A stretch of DNA of 64,000 nt, from positions 3,285,510-3,349,509 of the forward strand of contig JAJEKV010000046.1 in the NCBI GenBank assembly GCA_021234155.1, given 5' to 3'. Made by a program: the position numbers and the translations under genes. Shown piece after piece: positions 14,366 through 25,475 of the stretch (position 1 is its first letter; the number at the start of each line of letters is the position of its first letter). The stretch comes from Isoetes taiwanensis (Eukaryota; Streptophyta; Lycopodiopsida; Isoetales; Isoetaceae). The notes below the pieces were generated by a model. The model did no database searches and was not told the DNA's origin. It saw only the letters and a program-made list of their open reading frames with translations.

Positions 14366-14895
14366 GAAGACTTGCAACACAAATTTTGTTATAATGTGTT
14401 GCAAGGGATGAAGAGTACCTTAGAAGTGTAAATTTTGTATGAAATTGATAAACTTTGATAAACTTAAATGTTGTATTAAGTAAGGTTAATAATTACCTTG
14501 CGTGGATTAAGTTATGAAGTGATAAGTTAATTGGATAATGAAATAGTACAGTAATGTCTTAAACATTACCTTAGAGTAATTCTAATAATTAAGATAGTAA
14601 GTATGTAATTATAGATATTGTAAAATTTAATACTGATTTTAAGGTGCGAAGACTTGCAACACAAATTTTGTTGGAATGTGTTGCAAGGAATGAAGAGTAC
14701 CTTAAATAATAATTGTATATGAAAGTGTTAAATTGTGATAAACTAAATGTTGTGATAACGGAGACTAATAAGTACCTTGTTTTAATAGAAGTTACGAATT
14801 GACAAGTTATTTGATAATGTAATGGTGTAATAATGATTTAAAAATATTACCTTAAGGTAATCTTAATAAATGTGTAAGTATTATAGTAGTATATC
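14366..14895 (+). repeat. Tandem repeat, two copies of about 282 bp
   Basis: GAAGACTTGCAACACAAATT begins at about 14,366 and again at about 14,648, and the following bases stay similar through TTACCTTA-GGTAAT motifs. Each unit starts with an inverted repeat (CTTGCAACACA ... TGTGTTGCAAG), which could form a hairpin. A related TTACCTTAGGGTAA motif also occurs near 13,760. The array lies just before the 3' LTR of element A. Confidence 0.7.
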
Positions 14896-14969
14896 GTATG
14901 CATCAGGTTGATTGCAGGTTAAGAAGATCCCAAGGTGGGGAGACTCACGATGCTGCGGACAGCATCAAT

Positions 14970-14984
14970 CCAAGGTGGGGAGAA
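14970..14984 (+). promoter_or_regulatory. Polypurine tract before element A 3' LTR
   Basis: AAGGTGGGGAGAA lies directly before TGTGACG, where a plus-strand priming tract is expected. A second copy of the tract (CAAGGTGGGGAGACTC) occurs about 40 bp upstream, so it appears duplicated. Confidence 0.5.
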
Positions 14985-15805
14985 TGTGACGTTCCAGTAC
15001 GATATACGGTCTCAAGACGTATACCATATCTTGCACCCGAATCCATGGCCGTACCGCCGTCCCAATCGGCGGTAATGCGCCGGCGTGTACCCAAGCAAGG
15101 GCCCTAGGGGCAACTTGCAATGGTGCGCATACTTAGCAATGTCGCGCACTTTTGAGACCTTTAACCCATTAAAGGTAGACCAAGGGTCATGGAAACCCTA
15201 AACCCAACCGATAGCCTACATAAGGCACCAAACCCTAACTTTCCCTTTTTGGCCCACGGACCTTAGAGCTCCGATTCGGCATTGAGGAGTCAATTCCAAC
15301 TCCCACGATCTGCCCGCGTGCGCCCCGGCTTGTCGGATCATCCTTCCCGACCGCATCCCGGCGTAACGAGACATGGGCGTGCCGGAGAGAGGAGTGAACA
15401 GGGATGGTATTTGGTCGATTGAATAGCCTAAACCTTATTCCAGCCTTGAACCGGTAGGGTTTAGCCTATTAAATCATCCTTAGTAATAGCGAGCATCCAC
15501 GAGATTGACTCTAACTAAAGAACCTAACTCTATGAATTAGATTAGTTCTTATTACTTATGTTGATATGATGGACGGATGTATTACGTGGACTCATTGTAT
15601 TGGGAAGGGGGGTAGAGACTTAAAGCTTAGTAGATGATGCTCCTAGCTAGTCCCTCTTAGTGCATTACTAGATTTCGGCCTTTGTTAACGAGGAGCCCAC
15701 TGGTTGTGGGGTGAAAGGGGCGACCGGCTTAGAATGAGGTTAGGTGTTCGACCCTTGACCGATCCCCGGCGCAAAGTGTAAAGTCTAGGGGATCAGGGAT
15801 CAAGG
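14985..15805 (+). repeat. 3' LTR of element A, first part (split by element B)
   Basis: This matches 6,599-7,340 in order and orientation, up to the CTTGACCGATCC block. The match then breaks at element B and resumes at 27,088 with GTGACTAGGTCTAATGGCTT, the same bases that follow at 7,344. That junction is the main evidence that element B inserted here. No clean 5-bp target duplication survives at the left border. Confidence 0.65.
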
Positions 15806-17112
15806 CATTGCGGCAACATTTGAGCAGAAGTCTTTTTTAATCTAATATGTTGTTTGTCTTTTGCAGGTTAAATTACTTCCTAGAAATAAGTACGAGCAGG
15901 TTTACGATTTTGCAAGAAGTCCTAGTGGGTTGGACCACCTCTTGGTGTGTTTATGAACACACCTAGGCCATGAAGGAGCTATCATGGCGCATAAATGTTG
16001 CAACAATTACAGGATAATGCTGAGCCAATTTCAAGTAGTTTTGAGATAGGGAGAAAAATATTGCCAAACAGTGGCAAAATTTGAGGTAATCAACATGTTA
16101 GTTTATGAAAGAAGAAGTAGGTGACATATTATGTAGCGCAAAGAAGAAGTAAACCGGAGAAGGTTTATCTTTGCTAGATTATCTGTTCGTTCATCTAGAC
16201 TCGTGAAACAGGCCATTTTAGACAGTTGTTTGTTCAGATCTGGAGGAGAAAAGTTCATGTTATTCTTGTCAGATGGGATCATTGTTGGTGCATGAGCAGT
16301 TGATCACAAATGAGGAAAGTTCCCTTGCAAGTTAACAGACATATTCAATACCAAGCAAAGGAACAATCATAATCCGTTGAGATAATTATCTTTACAGGGA
16401 CCAATTGCATTAGCTGAATAAGGAGATGAAGACGAAGATAAGATACTCATATTGCTTACATTACTGCTACAGAGCACTTGGAACACTTGGATCGTATAAA
16501 GTTTTGAGCTAGGCATGGGTACGAAGTCTCAAAGAACTTGAAGTTTCAAAGGGCAATTATTATTTTTCCATGGTACCATGGTTTTGATGGGGCATAAAAT
16601 ATTGATAGAATAGGATATTCATATGAAATCATTGAAGTCTTTGAAGTCACGGCAATATCCTATATCTACAGTAAAATCCGACTTATGGGTTTCGCGCCTG
16701 GAAGAAGATTGAATTAGAAACATTTGGGATCTCCTAGCCGAATGCAGAAAGAGGTGCCGAACCGATTGGGAAGGTTGGTGAGAGTATTAGGAGGGCGGGT
16801 GAGAAGAAGGGCCCCCCCGGCGGCTTGGAGTAGCGACTGGTGAACTCAAAATTGCTGAAAAATATGAAGGTGAAATAACCATTAAGATTTTGTGAATGCG
16901 TAAATTGTTGAAACATTTAAGAGGTTGAGAATATTTGACAATTCAAAAACTAATAGATATTTTGTTTGGGCAATCCATTCTTGAGCAAATGGAGAACTTG
17001 TAGTGATCTGAATGCTGTGTTATTTTTGAAAAGTGCTGTGAAGGTTATAGTTAAGCAGTAAATATGTTTTGAAAAATAGACATCTTGTTTGGGCAAAATT
17101 GATTCTTGAGCA
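15806..17112 (+). repeat. 5' LTR of element B, first part (split by insert C)
   Basis: This is nearly identical to 25,490-26,792, beginning with the GCAACATTTGAGCAGAAG block. The left end is slightly eroded: the other LTR starts TGTTGCACTC, while this one reads CATTGCGGCAACATT. The copies differ by scattered short indels, many in purine or GC runs. The high similarity implies a younger insertion than element A. Confidence 0.85.
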
Positions 17113-19791
17113 TACCTTCCGGTGGCTTTGATTGTGCTCGTCGGTTTGATCTTCCCGTTGCCTCTAGGAGCCGTGGAAGAAGTCGGTTGCTAGCACTTCT
17201 CCAGAGTTCACGACCTTTGTCCCTCTATGCATGTCGGTCTCTCGACAAGTAAAGCATCATGGCTCTCCTCCATCTTTGGCTATGTTGTTGGGGTGATGGG
17301 TCCCTATATGCATGACTTGACCTTTGAGTTGAAGAAGTACTTGCCTTAGATATACTCTTGTCGTTGAATAGCCGGCTATTATCTTGAACTCTCTTTTGCC
17401 GAAGGTGCTTCAGGTTGCTATCCTTGTCATTAAGGTGTCGAATGCTTCTACCTTGGCGTTTGATGTCCCACATGTAGAGATCTGATCGGCTTCTTTTTCT
17501 TCTAATTACTGGTAGGAGTACGACGAAGCCATCACCTAGTTGTTGAAGGCGATCTCCCTCGTAAATTGCCTTTTCGTAAGTGCCTCTCCATCTAATACAC
17601 GTGTCATAGCGCATCACCCTATATTACCACAAGGTGGAATTATGGTCGTCGAGATGTTGTCTTCTTAGTTGGCTCGTTGATGTCGATCGTCGTTCCTCCT
17701 TCTATTGTTGAGGCCACTCGTGTCATAAGTTCATCAAGTGTTGCGCTGCCACAAGAGGTAGTGTTGCATCGATGATGTCCCGGTGCGTATGATGATCTTG
17801 ACATGACCGGTGTTGTCTCTTATTTGACATTGGGTGGGACGAGTGGTCTTCTACTTGAGGCCACTTCGAAGTGTTTGGAGTCGATGGTTTTGCTTGGGCT
17901 CTGGTCGTTTCTCCCTCGTACTTGCTCTTCCATTTTGATCTTGGGCTATAGTTGTGCTTCCTTGCTTCCCTCATTTGGTAGTCTAAGTGAAGGAGCTTCG
18001 GATCTAAGCTAAATCCCAGTAAAACATGACTCTAAACTTATGTTTCCCCACTATATCTGTGAACATCCGAGATATACAATAGACATATACACAATTACAT
18101 TGGGATTTTAATTCATCCACTTTTTCAAAACAACTACGAAGATCTACTTAAATGTTTATACTCCTTTAGGGTTTCCCCTCCTCCTATCGCGTTTGATCCT
18201 TCGGGTTTTGCCGCATCTTCTTCGTTACGGTTGACTCGGGATTCCTTGAGATCTTTGCTACTATTGTTGAGCTTCATGTTCGATCCGGAGCTCGTCACCC
18301 CCGGGGCGAAGAGTGTTCATCGATGTGATCCTTTGAAAAAGATGCTCCTCCTTAATGTGTATGTTCGTCGTGAGGAATGCGATGACCGCTCAACGTCCCT
18401 ACATGCGGTGTGTCGTTGCAAGGTTGCCGATGTGCAGTGCCGTTGATCGCTTGAGTAGGATCACCTGGCTGTTGCAGTCGGGCATTCTTGAATGTCTTCG
18501 AAGCTCTGAGATCATGGTCGGTAGGCAGACATTGTCATTCCTCCGCAGGTTGAATTTCTGGGTGCGATGCCTGTGCCTGGAAGTGTCGTCATCTCCATTG
18601 CCCCTGCCATGGCTCCTTCTGGTCGCCTTTGCGTGATTTGAACCTGCTGGTTAGGTCTTCTTCTCTGTCTCTTGGGTCCTATCCATTCGAGTCTCGCACT
18701 CCTTGGCTGACATAGTAAAATCGTCCTTCCTTTTGTGAACAGATTCAGTTTCCTGGCCTTTTGGGGTGATGCAATCATTTCCCTGCTGATTTAGTTGGGA
18801 CTGAGCCTCCAATTGAGTCTTTGGGGGGGCAACTGGTGTAGACACCTCTCCATCTTTAATGGTATCCATAGTGGTGCTTGTGCCCAGACTACCTATGTCT
18901 TTGGGAAACAGCTCCAAAATAGGAAGTGGGGAGTCATTAGCACAATCAATTTGAATAGATGTTTCTGGGTCCGGAATTCTTGTTCGAGCGGAATATTCTC
19001 CTCCTTGATCTTGCTCCTAATGCTGATAGAAGCCTTCAAGTCAGAGATGTTCCTTCCCTGTATGCGTCTCCTCCCCCTCATGGTCTCCTACTTTTTGGAA
19101 CCGATGAAAGTTCTCCTGCTGGTGCATGGGAGCTGGAAGCTCGTCTTGGTCAGCCTTAGGTGCTTTGTGGTTGCCTAGCTTGGTTGCTCCTTTTGTTGAC
19201 GTTGCATGACATTCGCTTGAGCTGCTGGCCTGCAAGGTCGTGGTGGTCTTCCCTCCGGTTTCTATACGCTCCTGGGTCGCGATGACTTCTCTCCTCAACG
19301 GAAGACTATGCCCTCTGGCCCTAGCTCATGATGCTAACGTGGCATCGATGTCTAACGTCTTCCTGCACCTGTATTTTGTTGGCTTGCGTTCTTCCATTTG
19401 AAACTCATGTGCGTCGAGTTGGTGAAGGCGTGTACACAAATCTCTCTGTAAAGCATTACTTCTATCAAGTATGAGCCTACTCTGTCTCCCTGGAGTTGGA
19501 AGAACGTAGTAAGGTCTTTTGCTTCTATCCCATAGCGGTCACGTATCATCGTGTATGCAGGGCACCACAACAAAACATGTTCCTCATCTTCAACATCATC
19601 TCCACCACATACCTTGCACTCTCATCTCTCTCGCGGGATGGATCCCCATCTTCCTACCTCAACCCCGAGATGGTGAGAGCTCAGGCGTACCCTACTGATT
19701 GCATGCCTTTTTTTAACTGATATATCTTCATGTAGGTGTTTTGCGGCACATAACTCCGAGTTCATGTTTTGCGCATTTTGGTCAATGGGTC
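17113..19791 (-). mobile_element. Insert C inside the element B 5' LTR
   Basis: The element B LTR is continuous at 25,476-27,087 but is interrupted here by about 2.68 kb, with loss of about 20 bp of LTR sequence (the bases around AATGGAAAACTTG in the other copy). No target duplication is visible. On the minus strand the insert starts with a LINE-type C-terminal piece (19,352-19,573) and then a stretch of Gln/Lys/Glu-rich frames. It ends with the repeat unit shared with element A. The loss of LTR bases suggests an insertion-with-deletion or a recombination event rather than a clean transposition. Confidence 0.6.
19352..19573 (-). pseudogene. LINE reverse transcriptase C-terminal zinc-knuckle-like fragment
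   Basis: The minus-strand frame reads VLLWCPAYTMIRDRYG preceded by a CxxC-like EECKVCGGDDVEDEEH stretch in a neighbouring frame. This layout (CxxC, then HxLxxCPxY) is typical of the C-terminal domain after the RT of plant LINEs. RT and endonuclease are absent, so it is a fragment. It is followed by unrelated charged frames rather than a normal LINE 3' end. Assignment is by motif only. Confidence 0.45.
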
Positions 19792-20065
19792 CGAATGCTG
19801 AGTTATTTTTGAAAAGTGCTGTGAAGGTTATATTTATGCAATAGATATGTTTTGAAAATTAAATGCGTGATGCAAATTGGGTTTTCTAGAGAGGAAGAAT
19901 TCTGTGATGCTTATTGTTGGTTAAAATTGTTGCGAGAGTTAACTTGTTTGCATTGAAATATCATCCTGCATACATTTCAGCCTAATCATTTGAAGAGAGA
20001 AAAATTCAATCAAGAAGCCATTTGCTAGTCTAGATGTTGCACTGAGCGCACTTCTGAGTGCAACA
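19792..20065 (+). repeat. 5' LTR of element B, second part
   Basis: This matches 26,813-27,087 almost base for base and ends ...GAGTGCAACA at 20,065. That end is an inverted match to the LTR start TGTTGCACTC seen at 25,476. Confidence 0.9.
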
Positions 20066-20069
20066 TCTT

Positions 20070-20087
20070 TGGAGGTCCTACCGAGAT
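20070..20087 (+). promoter_or_regulatory. Primer binding site, probably tRNA-Gln
   Basis: TGGAGGTCCTACCGAGAT starts 4 bp after the LTR end. It is complementary to a tRNA 3' end of the form ...CGGTAGGACCTCCA, which is how I recall plant tRNA-Gln acceptor ends. The position is convincing; the tRNA identity is from memory. Confidence 0.6.
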
Positions 20088-20120
20088 CTTTCAGGATCTC
20101 TTCTTATTTTGGCATACAAT

Positions 20121-21140
20121 ATGCCTCCCAAAAAGGTTCAGATGGATGACAAACAAGAAGCAGGGGCTGCTAGCATCATGGAGGAGACAATGGTCACTCG
20201 GATAAATACCGCTATTTCCCTCCCTATCGATTAAAGTTACCATGCAAGACTGCACCCAACATTTGATGGAGTAGGAAATCCTCAAGAGTTCAAAGAACCG
20301 GAAGACTATTACAAAGAATACGACGTAAAGAAAGGTACTAAACAACAAATGCTTAAGCTAGCTTTGAAAAGGGAGGCCAAATCTTGGTTGTTATACCAAG
20401 AGAGTATAGAGGTGACTGATTGGGAAAGCTTGCAACAATCTTTCTTTCGATAGGTTGGAGGGGCATCACTCAAGGAGGCTTATTGCGTGAACTACACACT
20501 ATGCATATCGAGAAAAGGTGAGAATATTCATTCGTATGTAGAGAGGTTTAACCTCTATCTCCTGAAGTGTAAACAGCATGATGTTGAGACGCCTAATTTT
20601 CATATGATACATGCTTTTGTGAACGGTCTAAAGCCACAACCTAAGTTACATAAAAAGATGAGCAAAGTCTAGGCTTTGGGTGGGCTGAATTTATACATGC
20701 AGCCTTCACTAAGGCAATAGATGTGGTAACGTGTGATATACTTAATAGAGGAGGAGGGGGATGAATGTACTACGGAAAGAGAAGTAGAACATTGTTATCT
20801 TTGTTGGAAAGAAGACCAAGTTGGAAGATGAGATAAAGCATGAAGTGGCCGAGAAACCAAAGAAATTGGAAGCAAGCATGATGAGTCTTATGGAAGTCTC
20901 GAAGCAACTAGCTGAAAAATGCTTTCGACAAAGCGACCCCCACATGACCGGCCCGCTGAAGCCGCTCTCAAACCATGTGCACATTGTGATAGGACAGTCA
21001 TACAGAAAACATGTGCTGGTGGAGACCATGCCCCAAATGCAGTAGGAGAGGCCACTTCGGCAAAGAGTGCCCAATTTGCGAATTCTGGAGGTAGGTCACA
21101 AGGAGGACAGATGCAGGATCAAGGAGTATCTTGACAAACA
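20121..21140 (+). pseudogene. Element B gag, broken
   Basis: The frame starts at ATG 20,121 (MPPKKVQMDD) and covers a retrotransposon gag domain (DYYKEYDVKKGT, LKREAKSWLLYQ, WESLQQSFF, then GENIHSYVERFN). In-frame stops occur at about 20,232 and 20,452. A zinc knuckle CPKCSRRGHFGKEC, a perfect CX2CX4HX4C, is encoded at 21,029-21,070 in a shifted frame. Gag would form the particle and bind the RNA. The stops and shifts make this copy non-functional. It lies directly after the primer binding site and before the protease. Confidence 0.8.
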
Positions 21141-21576
21141 GGAAGCTCAAAAGGTAAAAGGAAAAGTTGCTGAACATAGTGGATCTTATTTTATAGAGAG
21201 TTTGTTCGAGGAAGAAGAGAATATTATGGCAGTTCAGACTAGAAGCAGGCGGCCATTTGATTTGCCCAATCGAGATAAAAGCCCCTTACGTGCTATAAAA
21301 CATAGAGATGCAGCAGTCCCCCTTGCTCCTAAACGAGTGGAGACATCTTCTTCCTGCCATAATGAGTTAGAAGCATTGCTCAAGAACCCAAAGTCATTGT
21401 TGATTTGGCTATTTGTTAAGGATTGCTCCTCGCGATATAGGCAGCAAATGTTGCATGCTTGAGGAGGATGAAAGAGGAAGCTTTGAAAATCAGGGAAAAC
21501 ATGCACCGGTTCTCCCTAGAGCGGAAGAAGATCCGGTATCCTCAAATGTATAGCGTAAGTAAAAGGAAAATGTCTA

Positions 21577-22920
21577 AAAAACGTAGTTATCGATGGAGGT
21601 TCTGGATTAAGCATTATGCCCTATCATGTGATGAAGAGATTGGGATTGACGGTTGATTCCACGTCAAAATGTGTATTAAAATCTTTTACCAACAACAAGG
21701 TGAAACCTTTAGGGGTGGTCTCAAACTATGAAGTGAAAGTCGAAGGCGTAGTAGCCCATGTGGATTTTGTGGTTGTGTCATTTGATGGAGACAGTGAAGA
21801 TTTATCCGACTTGCTATTGGGCAGGAGGTGGATGAGAGCAGTGGATGCTCGACCTATATGGTCTGACGGAACATGCTCAATCTCTGACGGGGTTAGAAGA
21901 GTAAATATACTAACAGAAGGACATACATCAGGAACACAGGAGCGCTCACATTTTATAGGATGGGAGGAATTATTAGAATCAAAGGGCCAAGGAGTCTATT
22001 ACCTAGCCATGACTGACAGTGGGGCAGAACAGGCAAACAACAAATATAGCATGCTGACAGATCTAGCGAAATGTGCCAAGCTAAATAAAGAGAAACCCAA
22101 AACAGACCAAAAGCAAGAGAATAAGGGGAGTCTGAATGAGATTAAAGGTTGCTTGTGGTTTGATGGAGGGGCTTCGAAGAGGGCAAGAGTGGCTGCAGCA
22201 GGGGTAATCCTCAAGGATGATCATGGTAGGGTGCTCCAAACGAGCAGCAAAATAATACCGGGCATTACATCAAATGCTGCTGAGTATGAAGCGTTGCTTA
22301 TGGGGATTTCTGCAGCAAAGGACTTGAAGGTGACGCACTTGACCATTCGCGGAGATTCTATGTTAGTCTGCAAGCAAGTTACTGGGGAGTATAGGGTGAA
22401 ACATGGAGACATGATACAGTACCATAACAGGGCAATAGATCTGCTGCAATCTTTTGAGGAATGGGATATCCAGCATGTACCAAGAGGAGAAAATGAAGCG
22501 GCTGATCAGCTATGCAAGGGAGCCTTGTTTGAATTTCTGAGCATAGGAGCTATTGACGAAGAAAATATGGAGGATAGTGAGTTGGAGCAGATGTGTCCCA
22601 TCCTAGTGATAGACACAAGCGAGGAGAAATTTGTGAGAGATGTGCAGATCACGAAGAATGATGAGATTAGAAACTTGAGTGTGGGAATCACTACTTCAAA
22701 GGACGCTCTTCAACAATACACGGATGCCTTTCAAGAGTACGCAGATACATTTGCGTGGGACTACTCTGAGTTAAAGGGAATACCTAATCATGTTGGGGAA
22801 TTCAGTATAGAACTAAAAGAGGGGGCCAAACCAATAGCGCAGAGACTCAGGAGGATTAACCCAGCCTTGGAACCCTTGATTAAATTGGAGCTAGACAAAA
22901 TGTTGCAAAATTTGGTTTGA
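21577..22920 (+). CDS. Element B pol part 1: aspartic protease and upstream RNase H domain
   Basis: The frame is open from about 21,577 to the TGA at 22,918-22,920; an internal ATG lies at 21,616. The protease active site is VIDGGSGLSIMP near 21,585-21,620, with the second retropepsin block LLGRRWMR near 21,815. A ribonuclease H domain follows at about 22,140-22,530 with the acidic set FDGGAS, NAAEYEAL, GDSMLV and ENEAAD, i.e. D-E-D-D in the archaeal-like plant style. The last part (EYADTFAWDYSELKGIP) is the linker that leads into RT. The TGA cuts the frame just before the RT core. Having a complete RNase H between protease and RT is unusual; see findings. Confidence 0.8.
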   Translation, partial: KNVVIDGGSGLSIMPYHVMKRLGLTVDSTSKCVLKSFTNNKVKPLGVVSNYEVKVEGVVAHVDFVVVSFDGDSEDLSDLLLGRRWMRAVDARPIWSDGTCSISDGVRRVNILTEGHTSGTQERSHFIGWEELLESKGQGVYYLAMTDSGAEQANNKYSMLTDLAKCAKLNKEKPKTDQKQENKGSLNEIKGCLWFDGGASKRARVAAAGVILKDDHGRVLQTSSKIIPGITSNAAEYEALLMGISAAKDLKVTHLTIRGDSMLVCKQVTGEYRVKHGDMIQYHNRAIDLLQSFEEWDIQHVPRGENEAADQLCKGALFEFLSIGAIDEENMEDSELEQMCPILVIDTSEEKFVRDVQITKNDEIRNLSVGITTSKDALQQYTDAFQEYADTFAWDYSELKGIPNHVGEFSIELKEGAKPIAQRLRRINPALEPLIKLELDKMLQNLV

Positions 22921-24220
22921 TCGATACATTGCAATCCCGATTGGGTGTCATGTATAGTGCCAGTGAGAAAGAAGAATAAGAGTTTGAGAATCTGTGTAGA
23001 TTATCAGGAACTAAACAAAGCCACCAAAAAAGATTTCTATCTTTTGCCTTTTTTAGAGGAGGTGCTTTATGCGATTCTTTGGAAATGATGTACTCATTCC
23101 CGGCCGGTTTCAGGATTCAATCGGATAGCAATGGGAAGAAGATCAATCAAAACATCCTTTATTACACCTTGGGGAACTTTTGCCATGGTAAAATGTCGTC
23201 GGTTTGATGAATGCACCTTCGCTTTTTCAGAGAACCATGGATGAGAGTGTTTGATTCAATGCCAAAGGACAAGTTGAGAGTTTACTTGGACGATCTTTGC
23301 TTGGGAACACCCGGGGGCAGCATTTACACTTTGTGTAGACCGTGTTGAGATTGTGCAGGGAATATAGCGTGTGCTTAAATCCCAGGAAGTGCATTTTTAA
23401 TGTGGAAGAAGGGATATTGCTGGGACATAAAGTCTCAAAAGCAGGGGTGCAGGCAGCTCAAGAGAAAGTAGACATTATAAAAACTTTGCCACGACCGAGG
23501 CCACTCAAGGAAGTGAAGAGGCTGGTAGGCATGCTGAGTTTTCTTCGGATCCACGTGCCAAACTTCTCTCATATGGTAGCCCCTATCACTAAATTGACAA
23601 GAGTAGGAGCAGTACCGACAGCTAAAAGCAAGGGAATGCTCGTTGAGTGGAATAGCGCTTGTCAAGCGGCTTTTGAACAAATCTTAACCTGTTTGAGTTC
23701 AACAAAAGTCTTGGTGAAGCCTGATTATCATAAGCCATTTGAAGTTTACATAACAGTAACAGCAAAAGCATCAGGGTTGGCGTTGATGCAAGGAAAGCGT
23801 GTTGTGAAATTTGCTAGAAAACAATGGAATCCCACTGAGGAAAAGTATCCCTTAAGTGAGAAATATGTTGCAGCCTTAATATATTTAGTAGACAAACAGG
23901 GTTATATGTTTCTTCGACAAACGGTAGTGGTTTACATGAAACATGATCCAATGAAGTTTCTTATGAGTAAGGGGAAGAAAAAAGATAAACTTTATAGGTG
24001 GGCGGCGCGGCTGGTTGAGTATGACTTAAAGGTAGAAATATACACCAAAGACAAGGATCCCAGTGTATACCTACCATACGCCTTTTATCAGCATGATCTG
24101 ATTAATGAAAGGAATGAATGCGTTGACAGTGAAGAACAAACACCATCAGGATTGGCTATATCAGAAGTGACATTCATCGCATGCGTAATTCGTGGATGGA
24201 ACCCATTATGCAATATTTAA
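22921..24220 (+). pseudogene. Element B pol part 2: reverse transcriptase and second RNase H
   Basis: After the stop at 22,920, NPDWVSCIVPVRKKNKSLR and VDYQELNKAT mark the RT start. The YLDD catalytic box is intact at about 23,280-23,295, but frameshifts separate it from the start. From 23,342 one frame runs 292 codons: CLNPRKCIFNVEEG, GHKVSKAG, then the connection and an RNase H (FEVYITVTAKASGLALMQ, EEKYPLSEKY). In that RNase H the usual first acidic residue (TDAS) reads TVTA, so the catalytic Asp appears lost, and TDH reads MKHD. The domain may thus serve only as a connection. Confidence 0.8.
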
Positions 24221-24369
24221 CACAACAAATAGTTAGGAGGGTTTGAACCGCAAGCGCTAAGAAGTTCAAGGAAAGTTGCTTGAAATATGTAATGGTAGGG
24301 AATGTGTTGTGCTTCAAAGATAGGTCAGGTCTTTACCTTAGGTGTCTCGATGAGGAAGAACAAGAATTG

Positions 24370-25434
24370 GTCATGGAAGAATGCCATGGAGGAGTATGCA
24401 ATGGACATTTTCGAGTAAGGTTACCGTGGAACAAGGTTTCGAGAGCGTGCTACCATGGCCTAGTATGTTCAAGGATTGCCATAACAAAGTTTTGAGATGT
24501 CAACAATGCCAAATGCATGGTAGGAGAATTTTGGTGCCAGCCCGCCACACCTATAGTAACTCTGGACCATTTCAAACTTGGGGTTTGGATTACATTGGAA
24601 GGCTAGAGCCACCTTCTTCGTGGCAGCACCATTATATTACGTGGTCACGCACCTTTTTCACGAAGTGGGCAAGCGGTTGCTTTGAGGGAAGCCACAGCCC
24701 AAGCCACGGCCAAATTCCTAGTTGAGAATATTTGTAGCAGGTTTGGGGTGCCTTTCAAGGCGATAATGAGATAGGGAGTCATTTCATTAACAATGTAGTG
24801 GAGAACGTGTGCAAAACGATGAAGATAAAGCATACAAAAAGCAGCTCCTACTATCCGCAGGGAAATGGACAGTCAGAAGCCACATACAAAGTGTTAAAAA
24901 ACATCTTGAAGAAAACAGTGAGCATACATAGAAGAGATTGGCATGAGAAGTCGCGATAATGCAATCGCGGGCGCATTGAACGACGGTTAAGCAAAGCCAT
25001 GGGGTTTACACCATATGGTGACATACACGGGATGAGAAGCACATTTACCAATCCGTTTGGAGATACCTGTACTTGAAGTGACGTGCGAGGTCTTGCAAAC
25101 AGATCGGGAAGCTCATCAACGTAGACTGGATGCGTTGCTCGAATTGGATGAAATGAGAATTGCTGCTCTAGATAGCATGATTATGAGTAAGAAGCGGATG
25201 CAAAAGAACTTTGAAAGAAAGCATGGGCATCCAAGAAACTTTGAAGTGGGCGATCTGGTATTGAAATGGAATAAAGCACTTGAGGATAAAGCACCAAAGT
25301 TTGCAGCCTTGTGGGAGGGACCGTTTTTCATTAAAGGCAAAGCTGGGACTAATTCTTACATACTCACCGATGGAAATATGAAGCAGCTGCCCAATCCCGT
25401 CAATGTGCTCCATCTCAAAAGATATTGGTCTTAG
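24370..25434 (+). pseudogene. Element B pol part 3: integrase
   Basis: The HHCC zinc-binding part is seen as ECHGGVCNGH ... CQQCQMHGR (24,375-24,520, in two frames). The core has LDYIGRLEPPSSW (24,585-24,625) and, near 24,850, SYYPQGNGQSEA with the catalytic Glu. The C-terminal frame 25,057-25,434 (125 codons) ends KQLPNPVNVLHLKRYWS, a typical Ty3/gypsy integrase tail. Several shifts and stops lie between the blocks. The integrase would join element DNA to the genome; this copy cannot. It ends about 40 bp before the 3' LTR. Confidence 0.8.
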
Positions 25435-25475
25435 TGGGCTGAAGGGACCAGCCCAATCCTTGTTTGGGCAAGAAA

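Larger units (their letters stand above)
7997..14984 (+). mobile_element. Element A internal region, decayed LTR retroelement of unclear family
   Basis: The region lies between two direct repeats interpreted as LTRs. Around 8,290-8,640 one plus frame, broken by two stops, is rich in Lys, Glu and Arg and resembles a gag-type basic or charged region. A 66-codon frame at 9,217-9,417 and a charged frame at 11,979-12,290 are open but unrecognised. No RT or integrase motif is visible, so A may be non-autonomous or too decayed. The segment 9,630-11,260 is repeated in inverted orientation at 17,113-18,710 inside insert C. The 3' part (12.3-14.9 kb) is very AT-rich and contains a two-copy tandem repeat. 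Retroelement status is inferred from the flanks. Confidence 0.5.
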
